64,000 bases of DNA from Blasia pusilla (lineage: Eukaryota > Marchantiophyta > Marchantiopsida > Blasiales). How positions within the stretch are numbered: position 1 is the first letter of the stretch; the number at the start of each line of letters is the position of its first letter. A model generated the notes under the pieces. The model saw only the letters and a list, made by a program, of their open reading frames with translations. It did not search any database and had not been told where the DNA came from. The position numbers were made by a program, and so were the translations under genes. The stretch is from contig CM114272.1 of NCBI GenBank assembly GCA_050084515.1, forward strand, positions 56,234,001-56,298,000, read 5' to 3'. This document shows positions 12,950 through 23,668 of the stretch, piece by piece.

Positions 12950-13935
12950 CCGGACGGGTTGCAAGTCGGAGGCATCCCATGAATGATTGTGCAATCTGTC
13001 AATTTCTGACGTGTTGGAACACCCAGGAACCACCTTCTGCAACTTGTTGGATTCAGACGGGTTGCAAGTAACTTTGGCCATTACGGGCTAGAAGATCCAA
13101 GTGCAAGTCATCGAAATCCAACGGGTTGCAGATAGATTTTCCAGCCTCCGACTTGAAAGGGGTTGCAAGTCGGAGGCATCCCTGGAATGTCATATGAACC
13201 TCTTACTGCATCCTTGCACCCAAGAACCTCTACTACAACCCGTCGGAATCAGACAGGTTGTAAGAAGCAGGCCACTCCACTCTTGAAGATCCTTGTGCAA
13301 CCCGTCGGGATCTGTTGGCTTGCAAGAAGTGTCCACATATGAAGCTCTGCAACCTATCGAAACTTGACAGCTTCCAGTTAACTTGCATTGATGCAACCTA
13401 TCTGAATGCAAGGAGTTGGAGATAGCCGCAACTTGTATTAATGCAAGGAGTTGGAGACAGATCCAACTAGTAAAAATTGGATGAGTTCTAGACTGACGCA
13501 ATCTATTAGAATCCAACGGATTGCAGACTGAGTTAACTCACAGCCTTGTAGTTTGTAATCCATTTGGGTCAAGTTATTTGCAAACCGTGTATACATGAAA
13601 CTTGCAACCCGTCGAGATCCGACCGGTTGCAAGTTTAAGCTTGTAAACATGCAACTTGCAACCCATCGGGATCCGACGGGTGGCACACTCATGCAAGCAG
13701 TCACGTTCTAGCACGTTGCACAAACATTCCTGATGCAATCTGTTGGGATTTGACAAGCTAACACTCATGCAAGCAGTCGAGTTCCCAACGGATGCACAAA
13801 CATTCTTGATGCAACCCGTCGGTCTCCGACGGGTCTTACACTCATGCAAGCAGTCATGTTTCGACGGGGTGCACAAACTTTCTTGATGCAACCTGTTGGG
13901 TTCCGATGGGTTGCACTCTTGCAACCAATCGCATT
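12950..13935. repeat. Array of short palindromic motifs
   Basis: About a dozen degenerate copies of a roughly 29-base dyad recur through this kilobase. The half-site is TGCAACCCGTCGG and the mirror half is CCGACGGGTTGCA, separated by 2-4 bases. Good examples lie near 13,228, 13,291, 13,597, 13,648, 13,813 and 13,886. In the later part, spacing is about 50-85 bases, with a shared TCATGCAAGCAGTC spacer. Isolated copies recur at about 20,900, 20,968 and 21,240. Open frames across the array are by-products of the repeat. Confidence 0.85.
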
Positions 13936-13989
13936 GGACAGATTGCTTGGTTTCTACGGTTTAAAATCCCTATTGTTTCCACGGCTTTC

Positions 13990-15971
13990 AACTTGAGCTG
14001 CAACTTTTCAAAAACTTCTCAGCATGAGCTCGAAAGGATGAAATACTAAACTCACATGCCGCATGAAGTTTCCCCATTGTCTCATTTGTACAGTCCACCA
14101 ACTAAGCCAATAGCACAACTCTTTGTACTTCCCCTCATGGCATGCTTCCTCCACTATCCATAAAGTTCTTCTTGGCATTCCATGGCCTGTTTTAAGGTTT
14201 TGCTTTCCTTGCAACATTGGAGTAGAGTGATATGCTTTGTTCTCTTATTCTCCTTGATGCAAGATTTGGTGTACCGGGTCACAAACTGTTGCCAATGGAA
14301 AGCATCCGACCTTTCCCTCTCTGGTTGAACCTATCCATCCCAAAACACATCCCTGGTAGAAATCCATCTAAATTTTGCATTTTCCGTCATGAATCCATAA
14401 ATTTTTGGAGATGGCATTTTTTTCTCCTTCACCACCTCTAATAAGAGTAACCCACACATCTTCAAACTACCAACATCTTTTGCTTTTACCTCACAGAAAA
14501 ATATAGTTTTGAGTCTCTTCTCCACATGGTCGTACATGAGCACCTATGGTCAACCATCCATTCAACACTCTATAGCAAATATCAAAGCTTACCCAACTGC
14601 CGTAGAGATCTTCCCCTTCCCTCATTTGATCTATAAGATCAAGGCCACTCAATTGCCCTATATTTGACATTTTGAAGACATAAGCCCTGGATTCTTTGCC
14701 TCCTTGGCCCATGAACTACCATCTCTAAATAAATGGAAATCTAGAGTCAGCCTTGATTCAAGAAATGGCATCCATTTCGGCCGTCTTTCCATCAAGCACC
14801 CGTATTTGACGCAACAAGTTCCAGAAGCATTGAGGATCAGCGAGAAATGCAAGATTTTCCAAGAGTTGTTTCTCCTCAGCAACCGTGATCTTGCCGTGCC
14901 TAGGGATTCCAAGAATTTTTTCACAAATTTGTGATGCCATTGTTAACTTTGATCCAAGAGAGTTTCTATGTACCTCGGCCACTTTCTTTGCCACATCCTC
15001 TTTGATGTGTCTCTGAATTGTACTAGAAACAGGATGACTGTGGGAGCCAATGTGAACTGCCAGTCTAGTGTACTCGATTGCATAACTGAAGTCGTGTAGA
15101 ATGGAAAATATGTTTGGTGGACACGCTCCAATGCAGAAAGGGGATGCCTGACAATGAGGACATCGATGGCCTCCCGGAAAAATGGTTGCACCCACCTCAT
15201 ATGGAGTTTCTACATTCTTGGGGGGAAATTGCGACATATTGACTCGCCTATTGCGCTCTAGATATGGGCAGCTTGGACTTCTACACTTCAAGGCTCCAAC
15301 GCATTGGCAGAAATAAATAATCCATAGATCACGTGGAATTGAAGCATTAGTCTTTTGAAGCCTACACCATCGATGAAAGTCAAACTTTCTATCCATACCC
15401 TTCAAGTGTCCTCCATCTTTCTTTTGAGCAAGACCAGCAAGTGAGGAAACTTAAAAATGCAATTACCATCGTACGTGGGCGGCAGCTCATCGACAAGAAT
15501 GTGCTTGAACATTTTAAAGGGAAAAGACGACAAAAAACTATTGCGTGATACTCGCAAGAGGAACAAGTAGGCACACGTAGGGCCCAGTTGGTGTCCAACA
15601 AATCCAATGAGATCAACGTCATCCGAAATATCTTCAAAAAGTATGACATTCTCACGAACGTGTGAAGTTGGAGTTGATGTCAGATCTACAAAGCTGGAAG
15701 TGGAAAACATAGAGCTCGCTGCACTAGGAAATTTTTGACCGTCTACTCGGGAAACAAAGGGCTTAAGAGGCAAGCCATAAACTCTATATTGACCATTTAT
15801 GTGAGGTAGAAGATTCCATACTTTACAGTCTCTGATCATTGGCTGAATTGTCTCACCTATGACATCCTCCGTACCGTCCATCCTAACATCCTTGGAAACA
15901 AAGATTGTTCCAATTTGGAGAAGAAATGGCAGTGAGAGGAAATTTTCCTCCACTTGTATATTAAAACTCAC
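13990..15971 (-). pseudogene. Transposase-like protein remnant, copy 1 (MULE-like?)
   Basis: Decayed coding sequence reads from 15,971 down to about 14,000. The N-terminal part (15,402-15,971) is one long frame. A second frame (14,758-15,405) carries a Cys-rich segment with CRSPSCPYLERNRRVN and then GGHRCPHCQASPFCIGACPP, which looks zinc-binding. Further pieces (14,658-14,800, 14,331-14,543 and 14,008-14,217) include YGFMTENAKFRW and WTVQMRQWGNFMRH. From memory the order resembles large MULE-like transposase-related proteins of non-seed plants, but I am not certain. A diverged second copy lies at 46,408-47,612. Compared with that copy, a base is missing near 15,445, which breaks the frame between the first two parts. 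Downstream parts also change frame. Confidence 0.55.
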
Positions 15972-16309
15972 GAGCTTACATTCGAGTTATTTCTGAATTA
16001 GGAAGGTTCGCTGGATGACTGCATCAGGTGAGTTTGACATAATGATCCATTCCCTGATAATTCCACCAAGAGGAGAATGAGAATAAGAATAAGAGTGAGA
16101 ATGAGAATGAGAATGATTAATTTATAGTGAATATTGACCGTTATTCTCTAGACCAAATTTGATTGATAAGATGTTTTTTGGTAGGTAAGATTTTCTGACG
16201 TAATGGATTCCCCTTGGATTCATCCCGTTGCAAGGTTAATTAGCCATGAACGATGTTTAATCTGTCTTATTCCGATAAGTTGCAAATTTTGGGACTTTTC
16301 GAAGATACG
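15972..16309. other. Spacer with a GAGAAT-type microsatellite
   Basis: A short run of GAGAAT/GAATAA-type units lies at about 16,074-16,114. Nothing else recognisable is seen before the start of retroelement RE-3. Confidence 0.5.
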
Positions 16310-16824
16310 TGTCATGTCTTTTAGGATACATTGGTGAGATCTAGTAGAGCGCCTTTGTAAGTAGTGAAGGACATGCTCAGTAGGTCAAGGATGACGTGCA
16401 AAGGCCCCAGAAAACCTGAGAGAGCACGTTTTCCCTTCGTTTCGGCTCATTTGGAGCCATATTCAAAAACTTACTACTTTTGGTAAGTACCAATTTGAGT
16501 ATGTGATCGAATTTCTATTTTGGTAAGTAACCCTTGATCTTCTACATCAGGTCAAAAGCCAAGGAGGTGACTTGGGAGAATAGGTTACCATGGAGAGAGC
16601 TTGGGAGAGGGGAGGGATATACCTCAAGGAGAGAGAGCTTGGGAGTTCATTCTCTCTTTGTTGAACATCTTGGCATGAGGCGACAAAGCTATGGTCTTGC
16701 TTATCTTGTGAGTGTTACCCAAGCCCCTTATTAGGAGAGTGGGTTTGGTTTGACATGAGAGAGAGTGCACACCTTTGAGAGCTATGATGTGAGATGGTGT
16801 AGAGAGAGATTGGATCTTATTTTA
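16310..16824 (+). repeat. RE-3 terminal repeat A1
   Basis: This 515-bp repeat matches the A2 repeat of RE-2 (54,881-55,391, reverse strand) along its length. The match includes GGCTCATTTGGAGCCATAT, a CATCAGGTCAA box and the GGATCTTATTTTA end. Unlike the 3' copies, it is followed directly by leader sequence and not by the B segment. Confidence 0.85.
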
Positions 16825-17399
16825 GGAAGAGAGCATGAGAGAGTGAGAGATCTTCATGGGGGAGCTTGCTGGTTGCTCGCTCTTTTTGCAGGTTGGGGAC
16901 CATGTTCCCCGTTGAGCGGCTGATGGGAGTGCTCACCGGAGCAAGGGCTGTTTTGATTGTTCTTTGTATTTGCCGATTTTTCGTGTGGAAGAGTGGCGCG
17001 CGGAAGCGCTGCCCAATTTTTGATAGGGATTGATTATGGGGGCGGATTGCCCCATGCTAGTGCTCTTGGGAGCACCATGTAGCTTGTTGATTTGCATTTT
17101 TACAGGTTTTACATTTTTTTTGGGAAAATCAGCGCCTCCGCCCCTCTTTCTCCTATAGAAAATTTGCATTTTTACAAATTTTCTATAGGAGAAAGAGACA
17201 ATGGGCTTTACAATAGTCCCTGTCAGTTTTACTGGAATGTTTTATTATAAATATTTCTTGACGTTATCGTAGATGGTGAAGCTATGCATGCTATGCAACA
17301 AAAAGTGCGCAATTTGGAGTTGTGAGCAAAAAGTTATCGTCAATCTTGCAAAATTGCCATTGCTAGGCAATTTTTAGGGTTAAATTGTTCAAACCCTAA

Positions 17400-17540
17400 A
17401 CCAGCGGCCAGGTCGGAAACGGCCGTCGCTGTCATAGTCAGCATCAACCCTCACCATCAACGGTCAACCGTCATCATCACCGGTTGGCTGTCACCATCAA
17501 TGGTCAACCGTCACCGTCAACGGTCCATTGTCCGTTATCG
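17400..17540 (+). repeat. Leader minisatellite (CAACGGTCAACCGTCA-type)
   Basis: Imperfect units of about 18-20 bp built from CAACGGTCAACCGTCA lie in the retroelement leader. The matching RE-2 leader has the same kind of array at about 63,075-63,200 on the other strand, so the array belongs to the lineage. Confidence 0.75.
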
Positions 17541-18812
17541 TGTCGAGAGCCTTTCTTCGAGTAAGGGCAGGCCTTCTAGCTGCGGCAGACGCGTTTGATG
17601 AAAGATGAACTCTCTAAGAAGATCTCCTTTTTCAATATAAAATTATTATGTACACTCTCAATTCTCTCACGATAGGTATCACAAATGGAAGTGCCAAGGC
17701 GATCACTTCTTCGTAACATCAGACCCCAAAATTCCTAACTATAAAATCCCTATAAACTATTTTACGCTTGTATACGAGGAATATAGCACAACTAGTCTTA
17801 AACCCTACTTGAGCATGCCTATTGACGTCCATGGATCGCTATATAAGGACATACAAAATACAATCCCATGTCCTTCCATATGTGACAATAGGAAGGATCA
17901 CCGGAGTTGGAGATTAAATGACTTGGTTCATTAACGCCTCCCCAAAGTGATAAACTAAATAGCGAGTGAACCAGTACCTATCTGCAAAGAGTATCTTGAC
18001 ATGGTATGGATTAAGGAAAGGAAAGTCGGGCACAACTCGTGCTCCACCCCTATCCATGCTTGACAGACATTCTCTACTCTTCTCAAGAATGGGTTTTGAC
18101 GGAGTTATTCTCCCAAGAGGGATAATCCACTCTCATTGGGGAAGTAACAAGCCAAAACATTCATTATATTAGTATGACTAAGCTCCTCTAAGATGACAAA
18201 CCTCTCATCTCCACACACACACCATACTCTAGAAACTCTTCGAAGAATAGACCATGGTCAAGTTACTCTCCCAAGAGGGGTGATCCACTCTCGTTGGAAG
18301 AGCAAGCAATCTCAAAGTCATACACTCAAGAGTGACACGAAAGACTCAAGATGTGGAATAAAAGGTGATGAACCCTTGAAGGTCCCTCCTCTTTATATAC
18401 TCAGAAGAGACCCACAAGAGTACGAAATAGAGCTAATCTTATCTTGTGCCACATGGCTTCCTCTCAAGGCTTAGCCAATCACATTTTGACACAAGTAGAT
18501 TTCCTCTTATCTCTTCCAAAATATCCTCTTTTACCCACTTGATATTTTCCAAATTACCATTACTAACCTAGCCACCAACCAAGCCTACTTTTGCTTTTCA
18601 TTAAAACACCAACCTCACTACTTTACTTTTATAAAGTCATATTTTATTTATTACCTCTTTTCTAAAGTTGGGCGCGCATAAAAGAGGCCCCATAAAGAGG
18701 TTTAAACATGGGGATTTCCTTTTCCTAAGCTAATTTACTTAATACTAATAAAACTCTATCTAACACTTAACGAAGAAGGAGTTTACACACTCCCTGATTT
18801 TACTATACGACA
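17541..18812 (-). mobile_element. Solo LTR-like repeat, copy B, nested in RE-3
   Basis: This is the reverse-oriented relative of the unit at 10,630-11,805. It begins TGTCGAGAGC and ends CTATACGACA on the plus strand. The TATA-type promoter copy falls near 18,392 on the minus strand. It interrupts the RE-3 leader between sequences that correspond to a continuous stretch of RE-2 (about 63,040-63,090), so it inserted after RE-3. The 5-bp flanks do not match clearly, so the exact ends are provisional. Confidence 0.7.
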
Positions 18813-20221
18813 TTCACCCCCTCCAAACCTGCACATCCTCCCGTATGTGCCACTACGGAGTGGAGGGTCTTCCACGACGTTCGTTGATTCAATGACTTGC
18901 GTCGCCACCACGTACTTTGTTTTGGCCGCCACTGTCATCACAGTTTCGTCATTAACCGATGATGGGAGGTCACCCCGGATTAAAGTGTTTGAGTTTTCAT
19001 TTCATGCTGCTATATTGTGATTGGTAGCCGCTTGACGACAATCGAGTACCGTGCCGTGACGTTGTAGCCACAACGCGCCGCCGATTGCTGCACCATGCCG
19101 CTCGTAGCTGCACTACACCATCTTCATCGTGGAGCCGCTCCTTCACTAAGGAGCAGAGCGTGTGAATTGTTTGGTTGAGGAGGGTATGCCGCCAACTACC
19201 GCGCCCCATTCTCGAGTGCCGTGCCTTTGGTAGCCGTTCCGTGCCGCCAGTGCCGCATTGGACCGCTCGACCTACACCGTACATCAAGGAGGTTTAAGCA
19301 GTGTCAGTACAAGAGCACTACAACTTGCTTTTTGGAGGAGTTGTCGTCACGACCAAGTTCGAATCAAGATTTACACTTGCCGAGGAGTGATATCGAAATT
19401 ATTGTCAGGTTACCCTTTCTGGTCTCTTTCCCTACACGTGTGAGGGATTTCTGGATATTGGGAAGTTATTTGGGATATTGGGGTTCGTGCTGATGCTAGG
19501 AGCATCGATGATGTATGGGTTTAGGGGACATAGACTTGAGTGGGATGTCCAGAGTTGAGGATGGTTTGTCGATGAGACGATAGATCACTGCTTTGCCGCA
19601 CCACGCTGCTTGTTGCCTCACAACACAAGTCTCAATGAGAGAGTGTTGATTGAGTCCCGCATGTTTAGTTTGAGTGATTGAGGGATTACTTGCGAGATTG
19701 AGAGTGATCGTGTGAGAGGGGCACGAGGGCCATCACGGCGTCCTTTCGGGATTTTGAGAGGCGAGGTAGTGGACGTGGGAGTAGCTCTGGAGGGTTTACC
19801 TGGAGTGATGCAAGGTTTTGAGGATCTCTGCGTAAGAGACCACCTCGATCTCCTTTTGTATTTTCTTCAGACGAGGGGAAGCGTATAGAGGAGTGTATTA
19901 GTGATCCACCGTACACATTGAGTGGTCCTACCAGTTAGGCGTACGAGTTGGACGACTAGGATAGAAGACCGCGTAGGTTTTCAGGTGCTGTAGGCACCAT
20001 AGAGCTACACGACTTCATTGTGGAGTTTAGGAGTTGGTGTGACTCACAGGGGGCTAGGAACTCTAGAGAGTTCAAGTCGTTTACAACATGGAATAGTATG
20101 TTCCAACATTTAGAGGGGGCGATTACCATGAGTTCTCCCACAGATATGCCCAGGAGATTGAGGCATGGCAACTCTACTATGACCCACACTATGTGTCACG
20201 GACGGAGCCGTTCCCTTTATC
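18813..20221 (+). pseudogene. RE-3 leader and gag fragment
   Basis: Sequence from 18,840 on follows the RE-2 leader in reverse complement (for example GGAGTGGAGGGTCTTCCA). From about 19,690 it reads as gag, the structural protein that packages element RNA. The best frame includes GTIELHDFIVEFRSWCDS and WNSMFQHLEGA near 19,990-20,120, close to the gag text of RE-1 and RE-2. Stops and frame changes occur upstream near 19,820 and 19,950, and the protein is cut before the zinc knuckle by the junction to the A2 repeat at about 20,220. Confidence 0.75.
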
Positions 20222-20623
20222 TCCTACATCAGGTCAAGAGCCAAGAAGGTGATTTGGGAGAATAAGTTATCATGGAGAGAGCTTGGGAGAGGGGAGGGGT
20301 ATACCTCAAGGAGAGAGCTTGAGAGCTCATTCTCTCTTTGTTGAACCTCTTGGCGGTGGAGTTATGGTCTTGATTGCCTTGTGAGTGTAACCCAAGCCGT
20401 GGTTAGGAGAGTGGGTTTAGTTTGACATGAGACAGAGTGCACACCTTTGAGAGCTATGGTGTGAGATGGTGTAGAGAGACACTGGATGTTATTTTATTGG
20501 AGATATTTTGGTACTTCTTGTCTCGTTGTTTGGATGCCATGAGTTAGCGTGGGATCGTGCGTGTTTGTGTGTGTGTTCAATGAAAATAATGTATGTTGTG
20601 TAGCGATGTGTATGCGCACGACA
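20222..20623 (+). repeat. RE-3 3' terminal repeats (partial A2 plus B2)
   Basis: The A2 part (20,222-20,496) starts inside the A unit at the CATCAGGTCAA box and runs to its end. The B2 part (20,497-20,623) begins TTGGAGATATTTTGG and ends GCGCACGACA. It matches both B copies of RE-2 (55,392-55,520 and 54,752-54,880, reverse strand). Confidence 0.85.
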
Positions 20624-21437
20624 TACAATTTGTTAACCCGAATTATGGGACTTAACCAAATTATGGACATGGTTAGCAAACTGTCGGACTTGTCGTCGAA
20701 GTCCGATTGGTTGCAAATTTTGGGACTTGGACATGTGGATTGCAAAGCCACGGAGTCCCACAGTCCGTCAGAGTCCTAGTGTGACTTACAACGTCTCAGA
20801 ATGAGTTGAGTTCAACGCGGTTATCGATCAGTATCCCTTGTCTGTGCAACTTGTATGATTCCATCGGAGTCATGATCAACGAGACCTCGCATGGATTTCC
20901 TAAGGCAACTCATCGGACTGCTACGGGTTGAGAAGGTACCTTACCTTGCTATCCCTTTTGGAGGTAATCATGCAACCCGTCGAGGACCTAAGGGTTGCTT
21001 GCCTCGATTTCTCTAAGGCGCAGTAAGAGGAGAGGAAGAGAGGAGAGAGGAGAGCGGAGAGAGGAAAATACCTTCAACACCAAAGAGATACTCTCTTTTG
21101 AAGAGAGTTTCTTGTGATTTGAGGAGAGTTTCCGTTAGGCTGAAGAGAGGAAACTTTTTGTGTGATTTTTTTTACACTTTTGTTCTCAGGGCTTAGGCAC
21201 TCCCACAATTTTGTTTTCCTCTTCCACATTTTAACAACCGCTCTGAATCCGGCGGGTTGCAACTTGCATAAAATTTTAAAAACTGAAAAATCATTGGAAT
21301 CATAAATAAGGAACAAATCACTTTTTCCATCCAAGGTTTGGAAAAAATCTATAATTTTCTCTTGGGTGAATAGAGTTCAAGCTCAAAGTGAAATTTTTGG
21401 CAAATGAAAGTACAATCTAAGACCTCATTTTGCATCC
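20624..21437. other. Spacer with stray palindromic motifs
   Basis: There is no gene. Degenerate TGCAACCCGTCGG-type motifs lie near 20,900, 20,968 and 21,240, like those of the 12.95-13.94 kb array. A purine-rich GAGAGGA tract lies near 21,020-21,065. Confidence 0.5.
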
Positions 21438-21872
21438 TCAAAGTGGTTTGTTTAAAATACTTTGCGCTTCTTTGAGGGATAGAATTGGTTGGTCGATTCC
21501 TACTCCTATCTCCGACTCTCTTAAAACTAGAAGCAACACAAAGTATATGTGCTTACAAGGGAAATACCTTTTTCCACTTGTCTCTCTTTGGGCAAAGTCA
21601 TCATAGGAACATGTGGGAAAGCAACAGATGTGCACCAGATACATCCATGTGACACTTGAATTTATAGTGTTGTTCCTCACCCAATACATCCTTCTTATTC
21701 CATTGCCACTTTGAACATCTTTTTTGGCAATCATTTCCATGTTTTCCTTTCGAGCTGATGCAATTCGTTTTGCTCTCTCCACCGTTGGCCTACACATTTT
21801 GTTTCTCTTCACCCCATTTCTAGACTCGAATAGAAATAGTCGATTGAGATCATCCACCTTCTGTGGGTACAT
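21438..21872 (-). pseudogene. SWIM-type zinc-finger protein fragment
   Basis: A 144-residue frame carries a SWIM-like zinc-binding segment near residues 80-115: FPTCSYDDFAQRETSGK, then YFPCKHIYFVLLLVL. SWIM domains follow CxCx(n)CxH. Here the second Cys of the first pair appears to be Tyr (TCSY), which would weaken metal binding. SWIM domains occur in MULE transposases and in some ubiquitin ligases, and the fragment is too short to choose. The basic region before it (RAKRIASARKENMEMIAKK) has no recognised domain. The upstream part of the gene was not found. Confidence 0.5.
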
Positions 21873-22249
21873 GTTGACATCAATCTTGGGTTGAATCTGA
21901 AATGCAAAGGTCTATGTAATGCAAACATGCTCAGAACTTCCTCCGTCTACGAGACTGAAACCGACACTTGTAAGATTGTCCATTTTATCTTGAGTGCAAT
22001 TCGTACCTCCAGCAATGGGCCAAATTGTGGGGGTATACCCTGGAGCTCTAATGGCAGCCGGATAAGACTTTCAAAAAGCACAGGATTCATTTGGGCGGAA
22101 GAAGTAGTTCAATTGATCCCCGGTCCTCGTGAAATAATCAAAGGTTTTAAGCCCCTAGAAGCCAAGAAGTGGTCGTCGAGTCCTTATATAGTTCTCATTT
22201 AGGAAAGTGCCACATGCTCTCCTAATGCCATCACATCCTACCGTGCAAG
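21873..22249. other. Unassigned spacer
   Basis: An open frame at 21,891-22,202 on the plus strand has no recognisable domain. The segment lies between the SWIM remnant and the outer end of RE-1. Confidence 0.4.
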
Positions 22250-22796
22250 CTGTCGTGCGAATCCACATTGTCATACAATATACATCGCTGACATACCATA
22301 CTCACATACATACATAACAAAGACGATAGCATCCACAACTGAAATTCGTGAAAGACCTACTATCATAAAACACGTATAGAATCACATACAATCGAGCCAA
22401 ATCCACTCCACGATGGCAGAATCTAGGTCGGAGCTTGCGGGAAACACCATAGCCAAGAGCTCTACTCACTACCAAGGCTAACTCCCAACGCAATAGGCTC
22501 AACTCAAAGAACTGACTGTTCTTTGGGTGCACTCCACACTATATCCTCCAACCTAAGAGCGGGCCCTACTGGGAAAGTCACCCCCAACTGAGTAACCCCG
22601 AACCCTATGTATGAAACCGCATCTCTACCTAGCCACTACGGTCCTACATAAGGTATGGCCTCTACTAGCACACTATACTCTACGACATAATCCGTATGGT
22701 CATGAAAACTGTCGTGCGAATCCACATCGTCATACAACATACATCGCTGACATACCATACTCACATACATACATAACATAGACGAGAGCATCCACA
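22250..22796 (-). repeat. RE-1 3' terminal repeats B1-A2-B2
   Basis: Two direct copies of an 88-bp B segment, at 22,250-22,337 (B2) and 22,709-22,796 (B1), both contain CACGACAG at one end and GTGGATGCT at the other (minus strand). They flank a unique A2 segment of about 371 bp. A G-rich purine tract (TTAGGGGGGCAAG, minus strand, about 22,817-22,830) lies just upstream of B1, where a polypurine primer is expected. The arrangement matches that of RE-2, although the A sequences differ. Confidence 0.8.
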
Positions 22797-22988
22797 AACA
22801 TAAATGTACCACAACTTGCCCCCCTAAGTGGCAATTAGGTCCCTCTAACTCCCAGGTAACCCTATACATCTACTACATGCTATACACCTTCGTGGGTGCA
22901 CGAATCAGAAGGCCGGGTGCTAGATTGCCCCATCGTTAGTTGCACATTTGTAATCCATATCATGCAAAGACCAAGTCATCTACCTCTC
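22797..22988 (-). promoter_or_regulatory. RE-1 3' untranslated region with polypurine tract
   Basis: This short non-coding stretch lies between the PHD stop codon and B1. It ends in the purine tract TTAGGGGGGC. The segment GAGGGACCTAATTGCC beside the tract has a counterpart in RE-2 (about 55,531-55,552), which supports a conserved plus-strand priming site. Confidence 0.6.
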
Positions 22989-23668
22989 TTAAATACATCG
23001 AGGACAAACCCGCCTTCCAATAGGAACAACATCCATACGTGGAGTCAAACACATCATGTGCCAACCCCTAGAACATCGATCACACACCAACATACGGGCT
23101 GCGTTACCAGCAGACCCACACAAAATACACCTCAAGCTAGCACGTATCATGGCTAAGCTTGGGTCAACAGTACCATCCACATTCGGAAGATGATATGGCG
23201 CACAATTACGCACATGGTCCTTCCAAAAAACTCCATCACGACCCTCCAACATGAGAACTCCAGAAGCTAACACCTCGCGCACTCGTAAAATAGTGCAGCC
23301 TGCCGTCACATCCAACGTTGTCGGTGCAATCTGCTGCAAATAGACATAGTCCCCCATATGGAACCTACGAATTGATGGTTGATAACCTCCATCTTGAATG
23401 GTTGCATACCGCAACATACCTCTATGTTGAGCAATGGCAAGATTCTCAAAGGCTGTTGGCATAATTCTTCGAAAGAGCTCTACCCGCTGAGAGCACACCC
23501 TCATCCACATCTCTGGGTCATCAAGGTTCCCCACCTCACTAGACTCGGACGAATTGCTGTTGGCAAGTCTGAATCTCGACCGTATAACAAAAAATAAGGT
23601 GAGAAGGAAGCCAAGGATACTTGGCGATTGAACCTATACCCCATGGATAACCATGACAACTGAATATC
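22989..23668 (-). pseudogene. RE-1 integrase C-terminal region and PHD finger
   Basis: This is the C-terminal end of the polyprotein. After the integrase core comes a SPYFLLYGRDSDLP-type segment, frame-shifted near 23,540-23,660. Next is a beta-rich region (MGDYVYLQQIAPTTL, then LRVREVLASGVLMLEGRDG) like the C-terminal domain of gypsy integrases. The last 46 residues (about 22,992-23,129) form a PHD finger: C-x2-C-x11-C-x2-C-x4-H-x2-C-x14-C-x2-C, with CDRCSRGWHMMC in the middle, and the frame then stops. PHD fingers usually read histone H3 tails. Here the finger takes the place of the chromodomain found in chromovirus integrases, so a role in choosing integration sites is an inference. Confidence 0.85.

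Larger units (their letters stand above)
16310..20623 (+). mobile_element. RE-3: internally deleted gypsy-type retroelement
   Basis: This plus-strand relative of RE-2 has lost pol. In order it holds a terminal repeat A1 (16,310-16,824, beginning TGTCATGTCTTTTAGG), a non-coding leader (16,825-17,540), a foreign LTR-like insertion (17,541-18,812), the rest of the leader, a gag fragment ending near 20,218, a truncated A2 repeat (about 20,222-20,496) and a B2 repeat (20,497-20,623, ending GCGCACGACA). Protease, methyltransferase, reverse transcriptase, RNase H, integrase, PHD and B1 are all absent. The gag-to-A2 junction is abrupt, consistent with one internal deletion. A 19-base string (GTTGCAAATTTTGGGACTT) occurs near both outer flanks. 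No 5-bp target duplication was found. Confidence 0.8.

Noticed and set aside
13190-13924. Overlapping minus-strand open frames of 88-116 codons
   Set aside because: They follow the palindromic repeat array; their repeated Cys/Arg/Leu text is produced by the DNA repeat and resembles no protein family.
12950-13935. CRISPR-like array of palindromic repeats
   Set aside because: The units are degenerate, spacing is irregular (50-85 bases), the spacers are themselves repetitive, there are no cas genes and the context is a plant nuclear genome.
22250-22796. Ordinary solo LTR at the RE-1 3' end
   Set aside because: The repeat layout is B-A-B beside a purine tract and continuous with pol, so it is the 3' end of RE-1, not a separate solo LTR.
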